NCBI RefSeq assembly: GCF_002208115.1 | Contig: NZ_CP020946.1 | Coordinates: 2,232,001-2,296,000, forward strand | Reading direction: 5' to 3' | DNA: 64,000 nucleotides | Origin: Bdellovibrio bacteriovorus | GTDB lineage: Bacteria; Bdellovibrionota; Bdellovibrionia; Bdellovibrionales; Bdellovibrionaceae | Shown: piece by piece, positions 1 to 9,273 of the stretch | Numbering within the stretch: position 1 is the first letter of the stretch | Layout: every line of letters begins with the position of its first letter | Position numbers and translations under genes: made by a program | The notes under the pieces: model-generated | What the model was told of the DNA's origin: nothing | Databases searched by the model: none | What the model saw: only the letters and a program-made list of their open reading frames with translations

Positions 1-2
1 CC

Positions 3-3000
3 TATAATAAAGACACCCAAGCTCCGACCGGAACTTTGAGCATTAATTCCGGAGCGGCTTCGACGAATGATCTTGCGGTTTCACTTGGACTGACCAGTGC
101 AGATGCCGCAGACATGTATATCACCAACACCGCGGGCTGCACCACAGGTGGAGCGTGGGAAGCTTTTGCCACTGGCAAAGCGTGGACTCTGACCACGGCG
201 GATGCCGTGAACACGGTGTATGTTAAATTCAGAGACGCCGCCGGAAACTCTTCCAGTTGCTATGACGACAGCATCACTCACAACAGCACGGTGCCGTCAC
301 TGTCACTGGCCTCTCCGGCCGATGGAAGTTACGTCAATCTTTCCAATGTGTCCGCTTTTGTGATTTCCGGAGCGTGTTCTGAAGACGGCCGTCCGGTGCA
401 GATCTCTGTCACAGGCCAAGCTGCCACAACGGCCACATGCTCTGGCAGCTCTTGGACAAAAACTCTGGATCTGAGTGCAGCAGCCCAAGGCAATCTGACC
501 TTCACCCTGGATCATTCACGCGCCAGTGGTGCGGTAGCGCCGACAGTCACAAAGGTCTTTGCCAAAGACACTGTTGTTCCGACTGTGAACAGCTTTGTTA
601 TTAACAACAATGATGCCTACACCACTAGCTTAAGCGCCAACTTAAGCAGCACGACCACGGACGGCGTACAGATGTATGTTACCAACACCGCGCTTTGTCT
701 GAGTGGTGGCGCATGGGAAACTTTCAATGCCAGCAAAGCCTGGACACTGCCGACGGCCAACAACACCAATACGGTCTATTTCAAAGTTCGTGATGTTGCC
801 GGAAATGAATCCGACTGCGCTTTTGATTCGATCATTCATGATTCCGTTTCCCCGACTGTCACCCTGACATCACCAGTGGCCGGAACATTCATCAATTCAT
901 TGAATCAGACGGCCTTTAATCTTTCCGGCGCTTGCTCTGAAAACGGTCAAGCTGTCAATTTGACCGTCACCGGTCACGCCGGGATCACTGGTACTGCGAC
1001 CTGTACAACCGGTGCCTGGAGCAGTTCTTTGGATCTGAGCTCTTTGGCCGACACGGCTGGCACACCCTACACCGTGGTGGCTTCTCACAGTCGCGTCAGC
1101 GGAAACAATGCCACAGCGTCATCAACCTATCCGAAAGACTCCCAATCCCCGGGTGCCGCGACTATTACAGGCGCACCGACAGGAACCAACACCACAGGCA
1201 CTCTGAATGTGACTGTCGGTGGTACGGACATCACGCACTATCGTTACTTTATTGTGGCTCCGGGTGGCACTGAGGTCTGCACAAACAGTGCGGCCTACAC
1301 CGGAAGTGACATCGTCGTTGCGACTAAAATCACGGACTCTCTGGCAGCGCAAGGAGCTTACAAGCTTTGCGTTTTCGGCCGCGATTCTGCCGGCAACTGG
1401 TCCACAGCAAGCTCTCAGGCGACATGGACACGGGACTCGCAAGGTCCGGTGATTCTAACGGTGGATGCGACAACGGCGGATGGCACGTATGGCCCAGGCC
1501 AGTCCGTACAGGTTCGTGTGACGTTTGACGAAAATGTGACTGTCACCGGAACTCCGCAACTGACTCTTGAAACCGGCGCCACCGACCGTGTGGTCAACTA
1601 TACAAGTGGCTCGGGCTCGGCTCAGCTATTGTTTAACTACACCATTCAAACCGGCGATGAAAATCCGGATCTGGATTACACCAGCACAACAGCCCTTGCT
1701 TTGAACGGCGGGACCATCCGGGATATTCTTAGCAACAATGCCACGCTGACACTTCCCGCCCCGGGAACTGCGAATTCTTTGGCTGGAACAAAGAATATCG
1801 TGGTGGAGGCTTATTCAAGCCCGCTGGCGAAAGCCATCTTGAGCAATACTCCGATGGGAGCTGATTCAAGCAATGTTCTTGATATCACCGTATCGGGTCT
1901 GGATGTTGTTGCCTACAAGTACAAACTGGGTTTATCTGGATCTGTCGACTGTTCAACGTCCACGGGCTATTCAGCTGAAATTCCTGCAGCGACGCACATC
2001 ACTGATGATATCAGCGTGCATCCGAAGTATTCATTCCTGAAGATCTGTGTGCTGGGTAAAGACAGCGCCGGCAACTGGCAAAAAGCCTTTGCTGTGACTC
2101 AGGCGCAATGGCATTACGTTGAAAATCTGCCATCCTTCAATCTGTGCGGAACCGTCAAGTCCACGACTGCCCCCAAAGGCCGCCTGTATGATTCTGGCGG
2201 ACCTACAGCAAATTATGGCGACAACGAAACCATTGCCAACTGTTACTTCTCGATCACGACGGGAGCCGCAATCTCTGCCACAGTCACTTATGACACTGAA
2301 AATAATATCTCTTACGACTTCCTGAGACTGCGTGAAACAGGTGCGGCAGGAACGGTGATTTTGGGACCGGTGGCAGGGACCGTTTACAACACAGCGGTCA
2401 ATTCAACATCAGGCACTCTGTTCGCCGAATTTAAAAGTGATGGGTCTGTGACCGGGACCGGGGTTGCCCTGATTTGGGGTGGAGCTCCGAACCTGTCCCC
2501 GATCCTGACCATGACCAATGTCAGCAATGCCAACGTGAACACGGTTTACACGCGCACCTCTGCCGTCACGGGGCTGACCACAGCCACAGTCATCTCGGTT
2601 TCTGGCTATGATGCCGAAATCCGCAACATCACGACCTCTTCGGGATTCGCAAGCTCTATCGTGGCCAACCCCGGCGACGCCATCGAAGTCCGCATGACTT
2701 CACCGAATGCCACTGACCAATACCGCCTGGCCCATGTTCGTGCTGGCGATGCCAGTTACTACTGGATGATATCAACGCCCCTGCTGCCAACAACAGTCAC
2801 CCACGTCACAGCGACAAACCCGGATGGCACTTATAAGCCGGGTGATAACATTGATATTCAGGTTGTCTTCACAAAACCAGTCACGGTTATAAGCCCGAAC
2901 CCGGTGATGACGGTGGCTGCCGGTTCCGGTGTGACGGCGACTTATCTTAGCGGCAGTGGCACCACGGAACTGACGTTCCGTTACACCGTGGCCTATGAAC

Positions 3001-6000
3001 ACAGTGCTGCGGATCTGGACTATTCTTCAACAGCTTTGACCAACGCCACCTCGATCAAGGATGCCGGGGGTGCCAATGCCACGGCCACCCTTCCGGCCAT
3101 TGGATCTGCAAACTCTTTAGCGGGCAGAAAAAACCTGGTTATCGAAGGTTACCCGTTCGTTGTGGCAACAGCCAGCAACGTGCCTGCTTCCAACAACAGC
3201 ACAAATACCCTGGACGCTACGGTTGGCGGCACCAATGTTGTGTCTTATAGATATAAACTTGGAACATCTGCAACCACGGACTGTGCCGTCAGCACAGGTT
3301 ATGGATCAGAAACTGCCATTTCAACCAACATCACCGCAGACCTTAGCGCCTTTGCAAATGAACGACTGAAGCTTTGTCTCCTGGGCAAACACACCAATGG
3401 AACCTGGCAGGCCAACTGGCACCCAACGGAATATCAATGGGACCGTTACAATGTACAAAACTTTTACTCAATGTGTTCGGCGACCGCCGCGACCGCAACG
3501 GATGGATTTATTTACGACTCCGGCGGCGCCAATGGCCAGTATCAGAACAACGAAAACTGCCAGTTTGAGATCAACACTGGGGCCCCAATCAACCTGACCT
3601 TCATAGCCTTCAACACCGAAGCCGCCTGGGACAAGGTCAGTGTTTACGACGGGACGACCGCCGGGACTCTGCTGCTGAATCAGGTCAGCGGAACCACAAT
3701 CCCGGCAACCCAAACGGCCAACTCGGGAAAAATGACGATCAAGTTCACCAGCGACGGCAGTGCCGTGCGTGATGGCTGGGTTGCTTACTGGGGAAATCCG
3801 GGTCCGATCCTGTCAAGTCCACCCACTTTTGCAAAAATTCATAATGCCGCCTTGAACACTCGATACACGACATCGAACACCACCGTTGGCTCTCTTAACC
3901 AGACAGCTATTGCCACTGTCAGTGGATCCGATGCCCAGATTCGCAATATCACCACGGGAAGTTATTGGGGCAGCTCCGTTCCGGTTTCTACCGGACAGGT
4001 CATCCAGTTGCGCATGACGTCCCCTGCCGCCAATGCGCAGACAAACACCGCCACCGTCACCATCGGTAACGCAGTCAGCACTTGGGAGATCAGCACACCA
4101 TATCCACCTCCGACTCCAAGTCTGGCCGGATACCCGGTCGGCACTTCCACGACTTCCACGTTGAATGTCACGGTGTCGGGCTTCCGCGTGTCACAATATA
4201 AAAAAGCAATCATCACTTCCGGCACCTGCGCTGCTGCCACCTACTCGGCTGCATACAACGTCTCAACAAACATTACAGACAATATCTCTGCTTTACCCAA
4301 CGGTCCGGTGACTTTGTGTGTGCTGGGAGGCGATGCCACCGGAGCATTCCAGGCTGCGACTGATGCGGTGTCTGTCAGCTGGACCAAGGATTCTATTTCA
4401 ACTGTCAACATCACCAGCGCAAGAATGAACCGTGTGCAGGAAGGATCAGGCTCAAGAACCATCAACATCAGCCTGTCCCCGGCGAAAAGCTATGATGTGA
4501 CCGCCTACTATCGAATTACAGGTGATGCTGTGAATCCGGATCACCATGACCTGAGCTCTGGCTTTATCACGATCCCAGCGGGATCGACCTCCGCCACGAT
4601 CTCCGTCAACTTCCCGGATAACAGCCTGGTCGAAGGTGAAAAATTGATGAGCCTGCATTTCACCCACACCGACACTTTGCTTGCAACCCTGGGTAATGAC
4701 TATCAGACCCAGTTCTTTATTGCCGATGACGAAAAAGATCTTAAAGCTTCGCAGCTTTCCATGGCCCGGGGTCACCAGTGTGCGATCATGGAAGATTCTT
4801 CGCTGCGATGCTGGGGTACAAACATGTACCGCCAAATTGATGGCACGGTCAGTGACTTCAAGGCTTCTCCGTTCGTTATCACTATTGCAGGCGTGACGGG
4901 GTATAGAAGTATTTCTACAGGTGAATACCACACCTGCACCGTTACTCTGGACAACCGCCTATTCTGCTGGGGCGACAGCGCCGACGGTCAGGCCGGTGGC
5001 GGAGTGACCGGCTCGCAGCAAACACCACTGCACGTCGACAACACGACGACTTATCTTACGGTGTCTTCCGGCGACTATCATTCGTGCGCCATCACCACAG
5101 ACAACAAGCTGAAATGCTGGGGCAAAAACGACTATGGCCAACTAGGCTTGAATGATACCACCAGACGCCTGTCGCCTACAGACGTCGACAACGCCAATTC
5201 CTACAAATTTGTCCATGCCGGATCCAGATCAACCTGCGCTATTCGCAGTGACGACAAACTGTTCTGCTGGGGATCCAACGTCAACTATCAACTGGGTGAT
5301 GGCTCGGCCACATCTAAAAGCGTTCCTACCGCCATTGATGCCGCAGAATCCTACAAGTCTGTTTCGATTGGTTCAAAACACGCCTGTGGCATCACGCTGA
5401 CGAACAATCTGAAGTGCTGGGGCACGAACAACTATGGTCAGGTTGGCGACAACGGTGTCACCACACGCTCCACTCCCGTTGCAGTCACCAGTGCTGAAAC
5501 TTATAAAACTGTGGCCGTGAATGATGACGGGAATATCGCAACGGCACGCGGATTCACCTGTGCCATCACATCCAATGACGTCTTGCAATGCTGGGGTGTG
5601 AATTCACTGATCCAGCTTGGAAATGGCACCTCCAATATTCAATACGTTCCAGCGGCATCTGACGCCGGAACCGCTTATGCTGCCATTCAAGTTACTGGCG
5701 CCCGCGCTTGCGGCATCACCCTAGCCGGAGCCTTCAAATGCTGGGGCAATCTGCTGGGCGACAATTCGCCACAAAATGCTTACAGTTACGGAAGTGGTAA
5801 CAACCGCCACATCTATGCAGAAAAAATGACCAAAGCTTTGGAATGGACCTTTGATACACTTTCGGTCTTTGGTGCTGATGCCATTGACGATCATTATTCA
5901 GGAACTTGCGGACTGTCTTCGAATAAACTTTATTGCTGGGGATCCATGCGATCGACAGAAGGGCCGTTTGGTGACGGCTCGCAAACAGATGCGCGCAGAC

Positions 6001-6992
6001 CGGCCCCGGTGATGATTGATCCGGGCACAAACTACAGCTACATCCATTCCAAGCGCACGCATGATTTCTGCGCCATTACCAGCACAGGACAAATGAAGTG
6101 CTGGGGCATAAATAGTTCCGGAGAGCTCGGGGAAGCTGGCGCCATCGGGGCGACTGTTTATTCTCCGACAGTGGCCGATACCACCGACACTTACACGAAA
6201 GTGGTTTCCTATTACAACGCCACCTGCGGCATCACCACAACAGGCGTTCTGAAGTGTGCTGGATACAACAATAATGGCAGACTGGGGCTGGGAGATACGA
6301 ATTCCCGAACCAGCTTCACGGTTGTTGACAGTGGCGTCAGCTACAGCGACATCGAACTGGGCATGTCCCACGCCTGCGGTCGCACAACTACGGGAGTTAT
6401 TAAGTGCTGGGGCTCTAACTCCCATGGACAGATCGCAAAACCAAGTGGCACATCGTCCTCTTATCTTCCGGAAGAGGTGGATTCTGGCGTCACTTACACG
6501 AAGATTTCCACGGGCCCCTACAACAGTTGCGGCATCACTTCTGCCAACAAGCTTAAATGCTGGGGTTCTAACTTCAATGGCTTACTGGGGGATAGCACAA
6601 GCACAAACCGGTACACACCGACCGCGATTGATTCGACGGCCGATTATACAGATATTTCCATGGCCTCGGGACATACCTGCGGCATCACCGCAAGTAAGAT
6701 CAAATGCTGGGGTAATGCCACGTTCTCGGGCCTGTACATGCCGCACTATACAGGAAGCCACAGTCTCTTCATGGTCCCACTGGCGGTGGATGGCGCCAAC
6801 ACGTACACCAAAGTGTGGGCCGCGAATTCATCCACGTGCGCCAAGGCCACCTCGGGCGAAGTACGCTGCGTGGGCCGGGCTTACGGAGGCAACTTTGGTT
6901 ATGTCGATTCCGCCGTCCTGATGAACATCGGTGGCAGTATTACCAAATCGGTTCACCACCCGACCTTCATACACAAGTGGCAAGGGTATTGA
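3..6992 (+). CDS. Giant surface protein with Ig-like, CUB-like, Calx-beta and RCC1 repeats (5' truncated by window)
   Basis: The frame is open to the left edge and the residues before the first possible start (TTG at 36) continue the KDTQAP-type repeat linker, so the true start lies upstream; 2329 residues are visible. In order: Ig-like repeats (about 1-700, linkers such as KDSQSP), a CUB-like domain (about 700-830), further Ig-like/adhesin repeats, a second CUB-like domain (about 1140-1260), a Calx-beta-like domain (about 1470-1570), then 14 RCC1-type repeats to the C-terminus. Each RCC1 repeat carries a Cys about 11-12 residues before a Cys-Trp-Gly motif (CWG; CAG or CVG in two). Such architecture is typical of large secreted or surface-anchored adhesins. 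No C-terminal membrane anchor is visible. An extracellular binding role is inferred; substrate and partner are unknown. Confidence 0.85.
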   Translation, partial: YNKDTQAPTGTLSINSGAASTNDLAVSLGLTSADAADMYITNTAGCTTGGAWEAFATGKAWTLTTADAVNTVYVKFRDAAGNSSSCYDDSITHNSTVPSLSLASPADGSYVNLSNVSAFVISGACSEDGRPVQISVTGQAATTATCSGSSWTKTLDLSAAAQGNLTFTLDHSRASGAVAPTVTKVFAKDTVVPTVNSFVINNNDAYTTSLSANLSSTTTDGVQMYVTNTALCLSGGAWETFNASKAWTLPTANNTNTVYFKVRDVAGNESDCAFDSIIHDSVSPTVTLTSPVAGTFINSLNQTAFNLSGACSENGQAVNLTVTGHAGITGTATCTTGAWSSSLDLSSLADTAGTPYTVVASHSRVSGNNATASSTYPKDSQSPGAATITGAPTGTNTTGTLNVTVGGTDITHYRYFIVAPGGTEVCTNSAAYTGSDIVVATKITDSLAAQGAYKLCVFGRDSAGNWSTASSQATWTRDSQGPVILTVDATTADGTYGPGQSVQVRVTFDENVTVTGTPQLTLETGATDRVVNYTSGSGSAQLLFNYTIQTGDENPDLDYTSTTALALNGGTIRDILSNNATLTLPAPGTANSLAGTKNIVVEAYSSPLAKAILSNTPMGADSSNVLDITVSGLDVVAYKYKLGLSGSVDCSTSTGYSAEIPAATHITDDISVHPKYSFLKICVLGKDSAGNWQKAFAVTQAQWHYVENLPSFNLCGTVKSTTAPKGRLYDSGGPTANYGDNETIANCYFSITTGAAISATVTYDTENNISYDFLRLRETGAAGTVILGPVAGTVYNTAVNSTSGTLFAEFKSDGSVTGTGVALIWGGAPNLSPILTMTNVSNANVNTVYTRTSAVTGLTTATVISVSGYDAEIRNITTSSGFASSIVANPGDAIEVRMTSPNATDQYRLAHVRAGDASYYWMISTPLLPTTVTHVTATNPDGTYKPGDNIDIQVVFTKPVTVISPNPVMTVAAGSGVTATYLSGSGTTELTFRYTVAYEHSAADLDYSSTALTNATSIKDAGGANATATLPAIGSANSLAGRKNLVIEGYPFVVATASNVPASNNSTNTLDATVGGTNVVSYRYKLGTSATTDCAVSTGYGSETAISTNITADLSAFANERLKLCLLGKHTNGTWQANWHPTEYQWDRYNVQNFYSMCSATAATATDGFIYDSGGANGQYQNNENCQFEINTGAPINLTFIAFNTEAAWDKVSVYDGTTAGTLLLNQVSGTTIPATQTANSGKMTIKFTSDGSAVRDGWVAYWGNPGPILSSPPTFAKIHNAALNTRYTTSNTTVGSLNQTAIATVSGSDAQIRNITTGSYWGSSVPVSTGQVIQLRMTSPAANAQTNTATVTIGNAVSTWEISTPYPPPTPSLAGYPVGTSTTSTLNVTVSGFRVSQYKKAIITSGTCAAATYSAAYNVSTNITDNISALPNGPVTLCVLGGDATGAFQAATDAVSVSWTKDSISTVNITSARMNRVQEGSGSRTINISLSPAKSYDVTAYYRITGDAVNPDHHDLSSGFITIPAGSTSATISVNFPDNSLVEGEKLMSLHFTHTDTLLATLGNDYQTQFFIADDEKDLKASQLSMARGHQCAIMEDSSLRCWGTNMYRQIDGTVSDFKASPFVITIAGVTGYRSISTGEYHTCTVTLDNRLFCWGDSADGQAGGGVTGSQQTPLHVDNTTTYLTVSSGDYHSCAITTDNKLKCWGKNDYGQLGLNDTTRRLSPTDVDNANSYKFVHAGSRSTCAIRSDDKLFCWGSNVNYQLGDGSATSKSVPTAIDAAESYKSVSIGSKHACGITLTNNLKCWGTNNYGQVGDNGVTTRSTPVAVTSAETYKTVAVNDDGNIATARGFTCAITSNDVLQCWGVNSLIQLGNGTSNIQYVPAASDAGTAYAAIQVTGARACGITLAGAFKCWGNLLGDNSPQNAYSYGSGNNRHIYAEKMTKALEWTFDTLSVFGADAIDDHYSGTCGLSSNKLYCWGSMRSTEGPFGDGSQTDARRPAPVMIDPGTNYSYIHSKRTHDFCAITSTGQMKCWGINSSGELGEAGAIGATVYSPTVADTTDTYTKVVSYYNATCGITTTGVLKCAGYNNNGRLGLGDTNSRTSFTVVDSGVSYSDIELGMSHACGRTTTGVIKCWGSNSHGQIAKPSGTSSSYLPEEVDSGVTYTKISTGPYNSCGITSANKLKCWGSNFNGLLGDSTSTNRYTPTAIDSTADYTDISMASGHTCGITASKIKCWGNATFSGLYMPHYTGSHSLFMVPLAVDGANTYTKVWAANSSTCAKATSGEVRCVGRAYGGNFGYVDSAVLMNIGGSITKSVHHPTFIHKWQGY

Positions 6993-7023
6993 CCTGACCG
7001 GTGAACGTGGCAGAATTTCAGCC

Positions 7024-8046
7024 ATGATAAACCATGAAGTTCTGCCCAACTATCGCTCTTATGAAACCCCGCAATTCAAGGTTGAGACTCTGAAAATCGA
7101 GTCCTCGGTTTTGAAATCAAACCCTCTGCAAGATTCCCCGACTCGTTTTAATCCCCTGCTGGTCCCGCATGGGACGGGTCCGTGGCCGGTGGTGGTGGTC
7201 CTGAGCGGTTTCACCAGCAACGCACCATTCAACTTTAATGGCAAATTCAATGAAAAGAATCCGGTGCAGGTTATCAATGAAGCCGCTGCCAAAGGCGAAG
7301 CCCCGCAGGCGCTTTATGTCTTTGTGGATGCGCTAAGCACCTGGGGCGGTTCGCAGTTCATCAATTCAAGTGCTGTGGGAAATTACGAAGACTATATCAT
7401 GACTGAGCTGATCCCGGCGGTGAAGTCCCAGTTCCCGGTTTCTGAAAATCCTTCCCACTGGTGCGTGACCGGTGGTTCCAGCGGCGGATACGGCGCGCTT
7501 CATCTGGGGTCAAAATACTCTGAGGTGTTTGGTGTGATCGCAGCGATTGCGCCGGATTCATTCTTTGAAGCAAGTTTGCTGTCAGAGTTTTATCAAACGG
7601 CCCCTCTGTGGGAAAAGTATCAGTCCGGTCTGAAAGCGCTGGAAGAACTGCGCAACGGCAGACTTACTAAAATGCGCAACTGGCACACTCTATTAAATGC
7701 ATTCGGGATGGCGGCTTGTTATGCGCCGAAGGGCGATCACGGCGACTTCCACTTCCCACTGGAAAAAGACGGCACCCGCAACGAAACCGTATGGGCCACG
7801 ATCCTGGAAAAAGATCCGCTGCACTTTTTACCCCAGCGCCTGAACGCTTTGAAAAACACCGCGATCTATCTGGATGTGGGAAACAAAGACAACTTCCATT
7901 TGCAGTACGGCTGTCGCCAGATTTCCGGAATGTTTAAAAAGAACGGGATCAATCACGACTATGTGGAATTTGACGGCAACCACTTTGATATCGGTGAACG
8001 CCGGGTGGAAGTGTGGCGCTGGCTGTCCACCCAGTGGAGAACCTAA
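7024..8046 (+). CDS. Putative esterase, alpha/beta hydrolase (esterase D-like)
   Basis: A 340-residue protein with the alpha/beta-hydrolase nucleophile elbow GGSSGGYG around residue 160, an Asp candidate in DVGNKDN and a C-terminal His in FDGNHF, giving a plausible Ser-Asp-His triad. The early VVVVLSGFTSN stretch fits the oxyanion-hole strand. The family hydrolyses esters, often of small acyl groups; the substrate is not evident. The frame is open further upstream, but the ATG at 7024, 31 bases after the previous stop, gives a normal N-terminus. No signal peptide is seen, so it is probably cytoplasmic. It converges with dtd with no base between the stop codons. Confidence 0.8.
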   Translation: MINHEVLPNYRSYETPQFKVETLKIESSVLKSNPLQDSPTRFNPLLVPHGTGPWPVVVVLSGFTSNAPFNFNGKFNEKNPVQVINEAAAKGEAPQALYVFVDALSTWGGSQFINSSAVGNYEDYIMTELIPAVKSQFPVSENPSHWCVTGGSSGGYGALHLGSKYSEVFGVIAAIAPDSFFEASLLSEFYQTAPLWEKYQSGLKALEELRNGRLTKMRNWHTLLNAFGMAACYAPKGDHGDFHFPLEKDGTRNETVWATILEKDPLHFLPQRLNALKNTAIYLDVGNKDNFHLQYGCRQISGMFKKNGINHDYVEFDGNHFDIGERRVEVWRWLSTQWRT

Positions 8047-8484
8047 TCAGACTTCCAGAATCAAAGTCACCGGGCCGTCATTCAAAAGACTGACCTTCAT
8101 GTCGGCTCCGAACTGACCGCCTTGGGTTTTCACCCCTTGTGATTCGCTGAACGCCAGGGCTTTTTCATACAGGGCATTCGCGCGCTCGGGCGCTTCAGCA
8201 CCGACAAAACTGGGACGATTGCCCTTGGAGGCATCCCCCAGCAAAGTGAACTGGGACACAATCAGATGCTCCCCGCCCACATCTTTTAACGACAGATTCA
8301 TCTTGCCGGCTTCGTCCGGAAAAATTCGCAGTGCCAGAATTTTTGTCATCAGCTTCTGCAGCTGTTCGTCGGTGTCACCCTTGGCAACCCCCAACAACGT
8401 CAAATAGCCTTTGCCGATACTGGAGATGGTTTTTCCGTCGACCACGACCGAGGCATTTTGAACTCTTTGCACGACTGCTTTCAT
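8047..8484 (-). CDS. dtd: D-aminoacyl-tRNA deacylase
   Basis: A 145-residue protein, the usual DTD length, starting MKAVVQRV and carrying both family signatures: SQFTL (about residue 77) and the C-terminal NDGPVT motif. DTD hydrolyses the ester of D-amino acids (and glycine mischarged on tRNA-Ala) from tRNA in the cytoplasm, a proofreading step. The start is supported by an AGGAGGT ribosome binding site about 6 bases upstream. It lies downstream of infC on the same strand, separated by a terminator-like hairpin, in a neighbourhood of translation genes (thrS, infC). Confidence 0.95.
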   Translation of the reverse strand: MKAVVQRVQNASVVVDGKTISSIGKGYLTLLGVAKGDTDEQLQKLMTKILALRIFPDEAGKMNLSLKDVGGEHLIVSQFTLLGDASKGNRPSFVGAEAPERANALYEKALAFSESQGVKTQGGQFGADMKVSLLNDGPVTLILEV

Positions 8485-8503
8485 TTGCGACCTCCTAAAA
8501 CAA

Positions 8504-8531
8504 CAAAACCCACATTTTCATGTGGGTTTTG
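8504..8531 (-). terminator. Rho-independent terminator after infC
   Basis: A perfect 12-base inverted repeat (8504-8515 with 8520-8531, loop 8516-8519), followed on the minus strand by a T-rich stretch. It lies between the infC stop and the dtd ribosome binding site, so it would end or attenuate the infC transcript before dtd. Confidence 0.75.
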
Positions 8532-8550
8532 CATTTGCCGACGGTGGTTT

Positions 8551-9219
8551 TTATTCCTCGTCTTCGCCTTCAACTTCTTCAAGCTCAGCAAGTTCTTTAG
8601 TGTCCTGCTTGGACTTGTTCGGGTGAAGCTTCTGGTATTCCTTGATCTTAAGTGGGTCTGGACCCAGCATCAAGAACATGTTCTTACCTTCCATTTTCGG
8701 CTGAGATTCAACCAAAGCCAGATCATCAACGAAAGCGATACATTTCTTCATCACTTCCATACCCAGCTCTTGGTGGGCCATCTCACGACCCATGAAACGC
8801 AAAGACACTTTCACTTTGTCGCCTTCCAGAAGGAAGCGGCGGGCGTGATTCATCTTGGTTTCAAAGTCATGCTGGTCCGTACGAGGACGCATCTGGATTT
8901 CTTTGATCGTCACAACAGTCTGTTTTTTACGGGCTGCAGTGGCTTTTTTCTTATTCTCGTACTTCCACTTGCCGTAATCCATGATTTTACAAGTAGGAGG
9001 AGTTGCTGTTGGAGCAATCTCAAGAAGATCGAGGCCTCTATCTTCAGCAATACGTAACGCCTCAGGAACGGTCATCACACCCAGCATGTTACCTTCATCA
9101 TCGATAACACGAATCTGTTGAGCGCGAATCTCGCGGTTGACTCTCAATGAGTCTTTAGAGTCTTTCTTGTTGCGATCGAAGCGACCGCCACCTCTAAAAT
9201 TACCTTCAAACTTGCTAAT
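8551..9219 (-). CDS. infC: Translation initiation factor IF-3, ATT start codon
   Basis: A 222-residue protein with the N-terminal domain (VNREIRA, DYGKWKYE) and C-terminal domain (EIQMRPRTDQHD, VKVSLRFMGREM) of IF-3, which binds the 30S subunit, monitors initiator tRNA and start codon, and prevents premature 50S joining. The first conventional start would be TTG at 9147. However, a GGAGG ribosome binding site (9226-9230) stands 6 bases upstream of an in-frame ATT at 9219, giving a 24-residue Gly/Arg-rich extension beginning SKFEGNF. A rare AUU start is the classic autoregulatory feature of infC in E. coli, because IF-3 discriminates against it. It has an acidic C-terminal tail. It follows thrS, as in many bacteria. 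Confidence 0.95.
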   Translation of the reverse strand: MSKFEGNFRGGGRFDRNKKDSKDSLRVNREIRAQQIRVIDDEGNMLGVMTVPEALRIAEDRGLDLLEIAPTATPPTCKIMDYGKWKYENKKKATAARKKQTVVTIKEIQMRPRTDQHDFETKMNHARRFLLEGDKVKVSLRFMGREMAHQELGMEVMKKCIAFVDDLALVESQPKMEGKNMFLMLGPDPLKIKEYQKLHPNKSKQDTKELAELEEVEGEDEE

Positions 9220-9225
9220 GGCAAA

Positions 9226-9230
9226 CCTCC
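9226..9230 (-). promoter_or_regulatory. Ribosome binding site that defines the infC ATT start
   Basis: GGAGG on the minus strand, followed by TTTGCC and then ATT. It is the only good Shine-Dalgarno sequence near the infC 5' end and fixes the start at 9219. Confidence 0.8.
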
Positions 9231-9246
9231 GGGGTTTAGTTAAATC

Positions 9247-9273
9247 CTAGCGTCGCGTAAGTGCGACGTCTAG
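9247..9273 (-). other. Hairpin over the thrS stop codon
   Basis: Inverted repeat with CTAG (9247-9250) plus CGTCGC (9251-9256) pairing with GCGACG (9263-9268) and CTAG (9270-9273). It covers the thrS stop codon and lies just upstream of the infC ribosome binding site. No T-run follows on the minus strand, so it looks more like an RNA-stability or processing structure than a terminator. Confidence 0.4.
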
